Source of the DNA: Aquifex sp.
GTDB lineage: Bacteria; Aquificota; Aquificia; Aquificales; Aquificaceae
DNA: 19,427 bases
Assembly (NCBI GenBank): GCA_003978875.1
Contig: QNXQ01000193.1
Coordinates: 1-19,427 of the forward strand
Direction of reading: 5' to 3'
Shown: piece by piece, positions 7,650 through 13,885 of the stretch
Position numbering within the stretch: the first letter of the stretch is position 1
Layout: each line of letters begins with the position of its first letter
Notes under the pieces: generated by a model
Databases searched by the model: none
Told to the model about the DNA's origin: nothing
The model's input: only the letters and a program-made list of their open reading frames with translations
Position numbers and translations under genes: made by a program

Positions 7650-8369
7650 TTACTCACTTTCTTCTACAATTTCACCTCTTCTGGGAATAAGAAGGTATGC
7701 GTACTCTCCGAAGTCCAGAGGAGATACCTTGACCCATTCTTCTTTGGGTAGGGATGGGTTTTCCGGTGGTAGTTTGGGTTCCCATTCTATTCCCATTTCC
7801 TTTCTAACTTCTACGAGAACATCTCTGAATCTTCTTATTTCATCCGCATGTACATCTCTTAACGAAACCATAGCATCTTCGTGACCCATTTCACCGCAAA
7901 GGGCTATGGTATAACAGTTAGTACCTGCCCTAATCATTCTCAAGGAAAGGTTAGCGTAGTGACAGTGAACACCTACAAATATACAAACTTCAATTCTATT
8001 GTGAAGTATCGTAAGATTGGGGTGATTTGGATTTATTTCCGCTTCGGGGTCAATTTTGGGATACTTGGGTCTGTAGTCTGGCATTGGAATTATTCTGCAG
8101 TTGGGTATTTCCATAGCGAGTTCTAAAACGGCCTTAGCTTTTTCCATGGCGTCTGCATTCCATCCCCATAAAACCAGTGGACCCGGGAATATGGTGGGAT
8201 TTTTCCTTGTGAGTAATGCCTTTGCTGCTTCTCTCATAGCGGTTTCTTCATCTACAATCTCACCATAAAGAAGAGCTTTGCCAGGTGGTGGTAAATCACA
8301 CCCTTGGAAAGATGCAGGAGTAGGTATGTATCCTTCAGGTCCAGGTTGAATAGGATTTTTTTCAGCCAT
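7650..8369 (-). CDS. forD: Accessory (D) subunit of five-subunit 2-oxoacid:ferredoxin oxidoreductase, CODH/ACS-epsilon-like
   Basis: A 239-aa protein, first gene of the operon, preceded by GGAGGT. It does not match the usual alpha, beta, gamma or ferredoxin subunits. Residues about 45-190 have the plan of the archaeal CODH/acetyl-CoA synthase epsilon (beta-family) subunit: a helix, a strand ending in PLVLWGW, and a second half with EVCIFVGVHCHYANLSLRMI then AMVSLRDVHADEIRRFRDVL. This is a pattern match from memory, not a search. Candidate metal-type residues are Cys129, His135-Cys136-His137, Cys152 and Cys158. The first 40 residues are Pro/Gly-rich and the tail (195-239) is acidic. Operon position and the known five-subunit enzymes of Hydrogenobacter make a structural or specificity role in the complex likely; the exact role is unknown. 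Confidence 0.75.
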   Translation of the reverse strand: MAEKNPIQPGPEGYIPTPASFQGCDLPPPGKALLYGEIVDEETAMREAAKALLTRKNPTIFPGPLVLWGWNADAMEKAKAVLELAMEIPNCRIIPMPDYRPKYPKIDPEAEINPNHPNLTILHNRIEVCIFVGVHCHYANLSLRMIRAGTNCYTIALCGEMGHEDAMVSLRDVHADEIRRFRDVLVEVRKEMGIEWEPKLPPENPSLPKEEWVKVSPLDFGEYAYLLIPRRGEIVEESE

Positions 8370-8414
8370 ACATGACCTCCACGTCTTAATTTTGTATGCG
8401 TTTAGTAAAAATAC

Positions 8415-8442
8415 AATATAAGAAAAAAGATAGTATGAGCAA
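8415..8442 (-). promoter_or_regulatory. Candidate promoter of the oxidoreductase operon
   Basis: On the minus strand a TATATT hexamer (8420-8415, 5 of 6) lies 16 bp downstream of TTGCTC (8442-8437, 3 of 6). Both are inside the 94-bp gap before the D gene. The start codon is 45 bp further on, preceded by GGAGGT at 8380-8375. No other promoter-like site separates the five genes, which fits a single transcript. Confidence 0.35.
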
Positions 8443-8463
8443 GGTCAAAAACAAAACGGAGTT

Positions 8464-8883
8464 TTAAGTGTAAATCACATCAAATTTGAGGTTGTAAAGT
8501 TCTTTTATCTTCTTTGATATTTTTAGGAAAAAGTCATAGGCTTCTTCTTTCGAACCGAAGAACCCTATTCTGAAACGAACCTCACTTATGTCGAAGGGTT
8601 TCTCTGGGTTCCATCTGTTCCCATATCTGGGTTTATCCGATTCATATATGTCCGCAAAGTTGTTAAATGGATCTACATAAACTATCCATCCTTCTCCTTG
8701 AACTTCTTGCAAATTAGCCTTTACGGTCTGGGCTATTTCGGAATTTGTTGCTTCAAAGCCAACTTTATCACATATCTCCTTAACCGGAACACCGTACCAT
8801 TTGAGGTCCTTATCAGCTTCTAAAAAGAATAAATTCCTATCGCCCAGTTCTTCGCATATTAATTTAAGTATTCTTCCCCACAT
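8464..8883 (-). CDS. Hypothetical protein
   Basis: A 139-aa protein starting MWGRILKLICEELGDRNLFF. I do not recognise the family. The sequence reads as a small soluble alpha/beta protein: an N-terminal helix, a possible helix-turn-helix-like stretch around residues 33-60 (PVKEICDKVGFEATNSEIAQTVKANL), an aromatic middle (GWIVYVDPFNNFADIYESDKPRYGNRW) and a C-terminal helix with FFGSKEEAYDFFLKISKKIKEL, as in proteins ending with a ferredoxin-like or SPOR-like half. No signal peptide or membrane segment is visible. There is no Shine-Dalgarno sequence before ATG 8883; TATGCT lies only 3 bp upstream, so a leaderless mRNA is possible. It is 94 bp upstream of the oxidoreductase operon on the same strand, and a functional link is not shown. 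Confidence 0.7.
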   Translation of the reverse strand: MWGRILKLICEELGDRNLFFLEADKDLKWYGVPVKEICDKVGFEATNSEIAQTVKANLQEVQGEGWIVYVDPFNNFADIYESDKPRYGNRWNPEKPFDISEVRFRIGFFGSKEEAYDFFLKISKKIKELYNLKFDVIYT

Positions 8884-9012
8884 AAAGCATAATTATTTCA
8901 CAAAAACTTTTAAAAAGTCGTTTTAAGTTAATGGGTATTCTTCATAAAAACCAGAACTATACGGGCTGTATACTTTTTTCACCGTTGTATTTTATATGAA
9001 GTGTATAAGTTA

Positions 9013-9135
9013 TAACTAACTAACATAAAACTAACGTAACTCTTTTAAGTTCTTTAACAAAAAAGGATGGATATAGGAAGAAGGATTATGTTAATATGGT
9101 ATTAAAATTAACTTAACTTTACAAATAAATTAACA
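9013..9135. promoter_or_regulatory. Cluster of TAAC motifs upstream of the lipoprotein gene
   Basis: The 8884-9156 gap has no credible gene. TAAC occurs nine times: 9013, 9017, 9021, 9032, 9037, 9055, 9109, 9114 and 9131 (first bases). The last group contains hexamers TTAACT at 9108 and 9113, TTTACA at 9118 and TTAACA at 9130, spaced about one helical turn apart (10 and 12 bp), as in direct-repeat operators such as Pho-type boxes. A possible extended -10, TGGTATTAA (9097-9105), lies between the two groups. AT-rich sequence raises the chance count, so this is a suggestion only. Confidence 0.3.
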
Positions 9136-9168
9136 AAATTTAAAGGAGGTGAAGGTATAAAGAGGAAG

Positions 9169-9522
9169 ATGTTGAACCTGCTTCTTTCTACCATTCTTCT
9201 AGGGGCTTGCGGTGGGGGTGATAGCACCTATACCTATACCTCGGCAAATCCAAATACTAACAATCCTATTGATATTCTTGCTAAGCAGGTATTTAATCTA
9301 CCGTATCAAGAACTTGATTCATCAGAAGAAGAAAGCTTTCTATTTGTGAGAGAAGAGGAAAAAGTAGCCAGAGATGTTTATTTATATCTCTACGATTTAT
9401 ACGAAAAAATTACAGGTCAAAAATACTTTCCTCAAATACTATGCCCTGAGGATTACGAGTATATAGTAACTAACTGCTTACCGGGAAACGATTGTAATAT
9501 CTCCCTCCAATGTCAATACTAG
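9169..9522 (+). CDS. Short lipoprotein with the N-terminal part of a DUF2202 (ferritin-like) domain
   Basis: A 117-aa frame from ATG 9169 with a lipobox LLGAC, so it should be exported and lipid-anchored at that Cys (residue 14). A better start may be the AUA at 9157: it is 6 nt after a strong GGAGGT and gives MKRKMLNLLLSTILLGAC, supplying the basic n-region missing from the ATG version. After a Ser/Thr/Asn-rich linker, EEESFLFVREEEKVARDVYLYLYDLYEK (about residues 53-80) matches the first helix of DUF2202, normally a four-helix metal-binding domain of about 150 aa. Here the protein ends soon after KYFPQI, with a Cys-rich tail (CPEDYEYIVTNCLPGNDCNISLQC) replacing the remaining helices. No other frame restores the rest. 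It is either a decayed gene or a trimmed lipoprotein. Confidence 0.7.
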   Translation: MLNLLLSTILLGACGGGDSTYTYTSANPNTNNPIDILAKQVFNLPYQELDSSEEESFLFVREEEKVARDVYLYLYDLYEKITGQKYFPQILCPEDYEYIVTNCLPGNDCNISLQCQY

Positions 9523-9612
9523 ACAGTTTTCTCCCTTCACTCTAATTTCCTTTTAATCTTTTTCTTAAATTGCACTGATAAGAGTTAATAAGTACTTTCT
9601 TACAAATTGGGT

Positions 9613-9618
9613 TATAAT
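9613..9618 (+). promoter_or_regulatory. Candidate -10 element (TATAAT) for the 27-aa peptide gene
   Basis: A perfect TATAAT lies 44 bp upstream of the ATG at 9657 and 24 bp upstream of its GAGGAGGT. No convincing -35 sits 16-18 bp further upstream. Confidence 0.4.
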
Positions 9619-9656
9619 ATCTATGTGAAAACTTCAAACTGAGAGGAGGTATTAAA

Positions 9657-9740
9657 ATGGGAGATGTAATGATTTCAATAATTGCTATTGCTCTTCTTAT
9701 TGGACTTATACCTCTGTTTAGTGCATTGTTTAAGTTCTGA
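9657..9740 (+). CDS. Candidate 27-aa single-pass membrane peptide
   Basis: A small frame, ATG 9657 to TGA 9738-9740, lies in the gap between the lipoprotein and rlpA. The peptide begins MGDVMISIIAIALLIG and ends LFKF: two N-terminal polar residues, one hydrophobic helix of about 20 residues, then a basic C-terminus. It has an excellent Shine-Dalgarno sequence, GAGGAGGT at 9643-9650, six nt before the ATG, and a TATAAT upstream. The order of promoter, ribosome site and membrane-only peptide resembles small subunits of membrane complexes or type I toxin peptides. I do not recognise it. The rest of 9523-9860 shows only AT-rich sequence and no clear hairpin terminator. Confidence 0.5.
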   Translation: MGDVMISIIAIALLIGLIPLFSALFKF

Positions 9741-9860
9741 GTGGAGTTTTAGCCTTTTTCCGTTTATTTGTGTATTTTCTAATTATTTTTCAAGTTTGCT
9801 AAAAATAGATAATTAAAATTTTATAAAAAGGTGGTGTAATTTTTTGAGGGGAGGAGATGG

Positions 9861-10532
9861 TTGGGGCGGAATGCATTTATTAGAGTTTCCAGTATTTTAA
9901 TACTCTTCCTGAGTTTACTGTTTGTTTCCTGCGGAAAGAAGGTAAAATATGCGGAGAAGGGTAGGGTTTTTGCAGGGCGATGTAAAAAAGTTGTATACAC
10001 TAAAGTTTATTACTGTCCTACTAAATACGCTTACACCAACAAATTTCAGCACCTCAGCAAAATTAAAATCGTAAACCCAAAAAACGGAAGAAGTCTAAAA
10101 ATTGGTGTGAGATTTAACCGAAAGGTCAACGGTATATGCTTGCCTAAGAGGTATAAAAGATATCTGGGAAAACCTTTTAGAGGAAAGGCTTATTTGCTTA
10201 GATGCGGCGAAAATGGTGTTAAAAGATGTCCAAAGGTAATAAGGGGATACGCTTCCTGGTACGGTCCTAAATTTCACGGAAGGAGAACCGCTTCTGGAAT
10301 CAGGTTTAACTCTCACGGTTTATACGCTGCACACAGGTATTTACCCTTTGGTACTATTCTCGAAGTGAAAAATTTAAAAAATGGAAGAAAAGTAAGGGTT
10401 GAAATTGTAGATAGAGGTCCTTACGTTAAAGGAAGACATCTGGACTTATCCTACGGTGCAGCGAAGAGGTTAAAAATGATTAGGGACGGTGTAATCCCTT
10501 TTGAGGCTAAAGTCATACGTTGCGGCTATTGA
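9861..10532 (+). CDS. rlpA: RlpA-family lipoprotein (septal-ring lytic transglycosylase-like)
   Basis: A 223-aa lipoprotein starting at TTG 9861, 6 nt after GGAGG; no in-frame ATG is near. The signal peptide ends LFVSC with Cys24 as lipid site. Residues 128-222 are an RlpA double-psi beta-barrel: GYASWYGPKFHG, RRTASG, AAHRYLPFGT, KNGRKVRVEIVDRGP, GRHLDLSYGAA. RlpA enzymes cleave glycan strands lacking stem peptides during septation. Of the three residues important in the Pseudomonas enzyme (Glu120, His131, Asp157), His158 and Asp184 are kept at the same spacing, but the Glu position is Ile147. Residues about 64-116 look like a decayed copy of the barrel (KNGRSLKIGVRF, ending RCG as the protein's own end does). 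No SPOR domain is present. It may bind rather than cut peptidoglycan. Confidence 0.88.
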   Translation: MGRNAFIRVSSILILFLSLLFVSCGKKVKYAEKGRVFAGRCKKVVYTKVYYCPTKYAYTNKFQHLSKIKIVNPKNGRSLKIGVRFNRKVNGICLPKRYKRYLGKPFRGKAYLLRCGENGVKRCPKVIRGYASWYGPKFHGRRTASGIRFNSHGLYAAHRYLPFGTILEVKNLKNGRKVRVEIVDRGPYVKGRHLDLSYGAAKRLKMIRDGVIPFEAKVIRCGY

Positions 10533-10559
10533 AATCGTTTATATTAAAAACTTGTAAAG

Positions 10560-11954
10560 ATGTGCGGAATAGCCGGAGTATTCAATTCTCCTTACGCATC
10601 CGAGTATGTTTTCTTTATGATTTACTCCCTGCAACATAGAGGACAGGAAAGTGTAGGAATAAGCTCTTCCGATGGCGGTGATATCTACACCATAAAAAAA
10701 TCTGGAAGGGTTCTTGAAGCTATAAAACAGGAAGACCTGGAAAAGCTAAAGGGAAATATAGCTATAGCCCATGTCAGGTATTCAACTGCGGGAAATGCCG
10801 GAGGAGCTAACGCTCAACCGATAGTCAAGGAAACACCCCTTGGTAAAGTTGCAGTGGTTCATAACGGAAACCTTGTAAATTTTCTTACCCTTAGAAAAGA
10901 GCTTGAAAATAAGGGTATCAATTTTGAATACAACTCGGATACAGAACTCTTCTTAGCTTTACTTGAAGAGGGGAAAACCTTTATTCCCGAGAATTTGGAA
11001 ATCCACCCGAGAGATAAGGAGGTACTTCCCTATATCCTTTACGTTCTTAGCAGGGTAAAGGGAGCTTACAGTTTACTCTTTCTGTTTAAGGATAGACTGA
11101 TAGCTGTAAGGGACCCTTACGGTTTTAGACCTCTTGTCATAGGAAGAAAGGATAAAGCTATTCTTTTTGCATCTGAGAGCTGTGCTTTTGATATATTGGA
11201 GGCAGACTTCTGGAGAGAAGTTGCTCCGGGAGAAATACTCATTCTGGATGAAAAGGGAATAAGGAGTTATAGGATTTTAAATTCCGAAAGGAGAGCTAAA
11301 TGTATTTTTGAATTCGTTTATTTTGCGAGACCGGATAGCTACATCTTTGAAGAATGGGTTTATAACGTAAGAAAAGAGATGGGAAAACAGCTGGCAAAAG
11401 AGGATGACGTGGAAGCCGATGTAGTAATTCCTGTTCCTGATTCAGGAATAGTACCGGCTCTGGGATATGCTGAGGAAAAGAATATTCCTTTTGAGTACGG
11501 GCTTATCAGAAACCATTATGTCGGTAGAAGTTTTATAGAGCCTACACCTGAACTCAGAAATCTGAGGGTCTTGATGAAGCTTTCACCTAACAGGGCGGTT
11601 CTAAAAGGAAAAAGAATAGTGGTTATAGACGATTCTCTCGTTAGAGGAACTACCTCTAAAAGAATAGTGAGTATGCTCAGGCGTGCAGGGGCAAAAGAAA
11701 TACACATGCGTATAGCTTCTCCTCCTGTTGTCGGACCATGTTATTACGGTATAGATACACCTACCAAGGAGGAATTGATAGCAAACAGAATGCCTATAGA
11801 GGATATAGCTAAATTTATTGGTGTAGACAGCCTGAAATACCTATCCCTGGAAGGTCTCAGGCAGTGTGTCAAAAATGTAAATGAGTTCTGTGATGCTTGC
11901 TTTAGTCTTAATTATCCGGTGGAAATAGTTGATTTAAAACCCTCGAAAATTTGA
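10560..11954 (+). CDS. purF: Amidophosphoribosyltransferase, first step of purine synthesis
   Basis: A 464-aa enzyme converting PRPP and glutamine to 5-phosphoribosylamine. The N-terminal nucleophile is Cys2 of MCGIAGVF, directly after Met, so no propeptide is needed, unlike Bacillus subtilis. The glutaminase half (about 1-230) has SLQHRGQES and HVRYSTAGNAG. The transferase half carries the PRPP loop VVIDDSLVRGTT (354-365). Four cysteines at 248, 394, 444 and 447 match the [4Fe-4S] ligands of the Bacillus-type enzyme, so it is the iron-sulfur form. It stands alone, 27 bp after rlpA, with no clear Shine-Dalgarno sequence but TATATT at 10540-10545, so it may have its own promoter and a short leader. 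Other purine genes are not adjacent, except purE about 1.4 kb away. Confidence 0.97.
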   Translation: MCGIAGVFNSPYASEYVFFMIYSLQHRGQESVGISSSDGGDIYTIKKSGRVLEAIKQEDLEKLKGNIAIAHVRYSTAGNAGGANAQPIVKETPLGKVAVVHNGNLVNFLTLRKELENKGINFEYNSDTELFLALLEEGKTFIPENLEIHPRDKEVLPYILYVLSRVKGAYSLLFLFKDRLIAVRDPYGFRPLVIGRKDKAILFASESCAFDILEADFWREVAPGEILILDEKGIRSYRILNSERRAKCIFEFVYFARPDSYIFEEWVYNVRKEMGKQLAKEDDVEADVVIPVPDSGIVPALGYAEEKNIPFEYGLIRNHYVGRSFIEPTPELRNLRVLMKLSPNRAVLKGKRIVVIDDSLVRGTTSKRIVSMLRRAGAKEIHMRIASPPVVGPCYYGIDTPTKEELIANRMPIEDIAKFIGVDSLKYLSLEGLRQCVKNVNEFCDACFSLNYPVEIVDLKPSKI

Positions 11955-11980
11955 CAAAAATATACTAAAAAAATATTATA
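11952..11980 (+). promoter_or_regulatory. Near-consensus promoter overlapping the purF stop codon
   Basis: TTGACA at 11952-11957 and TATTAT at 11975-11980 are separated by 17 bp. The TGA stop of purF (11952-11954) falls inside or at the edge of the -35. Transcription would start near 11987, about 20 nt before the chosen ATG of the next gene. Confidence 0.6.
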
Positions 11981-12008
11981 AAAATTGTGTGGAGAGGGAG
12001 GTGGCGAG

Positions 12009-12344
12009 ATGGGTGTTGTGAAGCTGACCAAAGAAGAATGGAAAGACTACTTCGAAAAACTCTCTAAGAACCTGCCGGCCGTTGAAGCCCAGTTTGAGGT
12101 TCTGGATAAGAATGTTGGGAACCAAATAGAGGTTGAATATTCTCCATTATTGGGACTTTCTTACGACCCTAAAGATGACGTATTTGAAATTCAATTCAGA
12201 GAAAGCCACGACCACCTTATCTATCATCCTCAGGAAATTTATATAAACGAAGATAACGGCAAAATTACATCGATGGAAATTGTAGACAAGGAAGGAACTA
12301 AATACATTTTGAGGTTAAAATCCGCTATTCCTCTACCCGAGTAA
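12009..12344 (+). CDS. DUF5335-type conserved hypothetical protein
   Basis: A 111-aa protein starting MGVVKLTKEEWKDYFEKLSK. I chose ATG 12009 because GGGAGGTGG lies just upstream; the longer frame from 11985 would translate the Shine-Dalgarno sequence and begin at the predicted transcription start. The pattern EEWxxYFxxLSK, QIEVEYSPLLGLSYDPKDD, DHLIYHPQEIYINED and MEIVDKEGTKYILRL matches the DUF5335 family as I remember it; these are small beta-rich cytosolic proteins of unknown function. It has its own near-consensus promoter, so it is probably expressed independently of purF. Its 3' end overlaps the end of murG on the opposite strand by 12 bp. Confidence 0.82.
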   Translation: MGVVKLTKEEWKDYFEKLSKNLPAVEAQFEVLDKNVGNQIEVEYSPLLGLSYDPKDDVFEIQFRESHDHLIYHPQEIYINEDNGKITSMEIVDKEGTKYILRLKSAIPLPE

Positions 12345-13367
12345 TTGATTGTAAATGTTCTCTTCAGCTCCTTCTATGAAAAAACTTCTGAATTTGCTTG
12401 AAAAGGTATTCCTGTTGTTTAAAAGATTATCTAAACCTTTTAAAATCTTTTCAGGCAATGCTTCTTCCTGCCTTATTACTATACCTCCTCCCAGTTCTTC
12501 AATTTCTTTAGCGTTGTAAAATTGATGGTCATCTACAGCGTAAGGAAAAGGAATAAAAATAGAAGGAATAGCGTAGTAGGAAAGTTCCGTTATAGCTGAA
12601 GCGCCGGCTCTACTTATTGCGAAATCGGAAGCCGAATATACTACATTCATCTCAAGAGAAAAGGGAATTATTTTTAAATTTTCCCTCTCATAATGCTTGA
12701 ATTTCTCGTAATGGGATGTTCCGCTTATCAAAAGAACCTGAATCTCCGGAGGCAATTTATTGTAAATCTTTACCGTAAGTTCATTTAAAAATAACGCTCC
12801 CTGTGAACCTCCGAAAATGAGAAGTGTGTACTTTTCTGGATTCAGTTTAAGCTTTTTTTTAGCTTCTTCTTTGGGAACCTTTTTCTTTACTTCTTTTCTC
12901 AATGGCAAGCCAGTTCTTATTGCCGATTTGAAATACCTTCTGGTGTATTCAAAGGTGATAAATACCTTCTCCGCTTTATTTGAAAGAAGTCTGTTAGTTC
13001 TGCTCGGGATAGAATTCTGTTCGTGTACGTAAAGTTTTTTACCTCTGATAATTGCATTCATTCCTAAGGGTAAAGATGTATACCCTCCGAAAACGAGGGC
13101 TTTGAAATCTTTCTCTAGGAATCTATTTATTTCTCTTTGTGAAGATATAAAGCTTAAAACCGCTTTTAACTTATCCTTTATTCCTAAACCTCTGAATGGG
13201 TAAACATTTAAAAAAAGACTATCCACCTTTATTAAGTCTTTGAGTCTGTATTCTATTCCTCTTTTTGCTCCTATGAACTTAATCTTTTCTTTATTTCTGG
13301 CATAATCTATGAAAGCCAGTGCGGGAAAGAAGTGTCCGCCCGTTCCTCCTCCCGATACTGCAATCAT
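12333..13367 (-). CDS. murG: UDP-GlcNAc:undecaprenyl-PP-MurNAc-pentapeptide GlcNAc transferase (MurG)
   Basis: A 344-aa peripheral inner-membrane glycosyltransferase that converts lipid I to lipid II in peptidoglycan synthesis. The N-terminal glycine loop GGGTGGHFFPALA (6-18) with His12, the second loop FGGSQGALFLNEL, and the C-terminal block ISRAGASAITELSYYAIPSIFIPFPYAVDDHQFYNAKE are the family's signature motifs for lipid and UDP-GlcNAc binding. Length is a little below the E. coli protein (about 355 aa). It is not in a dcw cluster, consistent with dispersed genes in Aquifex. It is divergent from purE with only 25 bp between start codons and lacks a strong Shine-Dalgarno sequence. Confidence 0.97.
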   Translation of the reverse strand: MIAVSGGGTGGHFFPALAFIDYARNKEKIKFIGAKRGIEYRLKDLIKVDSLFLNVYPFRGLGIKDKLKAVLSFISSQREINRFLEKDFKALVFGGYTSLPLGMNAIIRGKKLYVHEQNSIPSRTNRLLSNKAEKVFITFEYTRRYFKSAIRTGLPLRKEVKKKVPKEEAKKKLKLNPEKYTLLIFGGSQGALFLNELTVKIYNKLPPEIQVLLISGTSHYEKFKHYERENLKIIPFSLEMNVVYSASDFAISRAGASAITELSYYAIPSIFIPFPYAVDDHQFYNAKEIEELGGGIVIRQEEALPEKILKGLDNLLNNRNTFSSKFRSFFIEGAEENIYNQLLG

Positions 13368-13392
13368 TCCGAATATTTTAAACTGTTAAGTT

Positions 13393-13884
13393 ATGAAGCC
13401 TCTCGTCGGAGTCATAATGGGTAGCATTTCTGACTGGGAGTATATGAAAAAAGCCGTTGATGTATTAAAAGAATTTAATGTACCCCACGAAGTTAAAGTT
13501 GTGTCAGCTCACAGAACACCCGAACTTATGTACGAATACGCAAAGACAGCTAGGGAAAGAGGTATAGAGGTTATAATAGCTGGTGCGGGTGGGTCGGCAC
13601 ATCTTCCGGGAATGACCGCATCTATGACAACACTCCCCGTGATAGGAGTTCCAATACCTACAAAGAACTTGGGAGGTGTAGATTCACTGTACTCTATTGT
13701 ACAAATGCCAGCGGGTATACCCGTTGCTACAGTAGCTATAGGAAACGCCCAAAATGCGGGACTTCTTGCAATAAGAATACTATCAATAAAATATCCCGAG
13801 TATGCGAAGAAGCTTGAAGATTATGTGCAAAAACTAAAAGAAAAAGTTGAAAAAATGAATGAAGAGTTAAAAAAGGAGGTTTAA
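13393..13884 (+). CDS. purE: N5-carboxyaminoimidazole ribonucleotide mutase
   Basis: A 163-aa class I PurE, which rearranges N5-CAIR to CAIR in purine synthesis. Motifs: MGSISDW (9-15), SAHRTPE with catalytic His40, GAGGSAHLPGM, and the bacterial-type segment VDSLYSIVQMPAGIPVATVAIGNAQNAGLLA. These favour the mutase over the class II AIR carboxylase; a PurK partner would be expected elsewhere. The C-terminal 25 residues form a Lys/Glu-rich helix. It starts 25 bp from the divergent murG start, with no clear Shine-Dalgarno sequence, and is followed after 1 bp by ahcY, whose AAGGAGGT lies within the purE 3' end, so the two are probably one operon. Confidence 0.96.
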   Translation: MKPLVGVIMGSISDWEYMKKAVDVLKEFNVPHEVKVVSAHRTPELMYEYAKTARERGIEVIIAGAGGSAHLPGMTASMTTLPVIGVPIPTKNLGGVDSLYSIVQMPAGIPVATVAIGNAQNAGLLAIRILSIKYPEYAKKLEDYVQKLKEKVEKMNEELKKEV

Positions 13885-13885
13885 T

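Noticed and set aside
8930..8998. 22-codon frame in the gap after the 139-aa gene
   Set aside because: No Shine-Dalgarno sequence, no recognisable peptide character, and short enough to be chance.
11985..12008. Eight-residue N-terminal extension (MCGEGGGE) of the DUF5335-type protein
   Set aside because: It is the translation of the Shine-Dalgarno region; the family begins near VVKLTKEEW.
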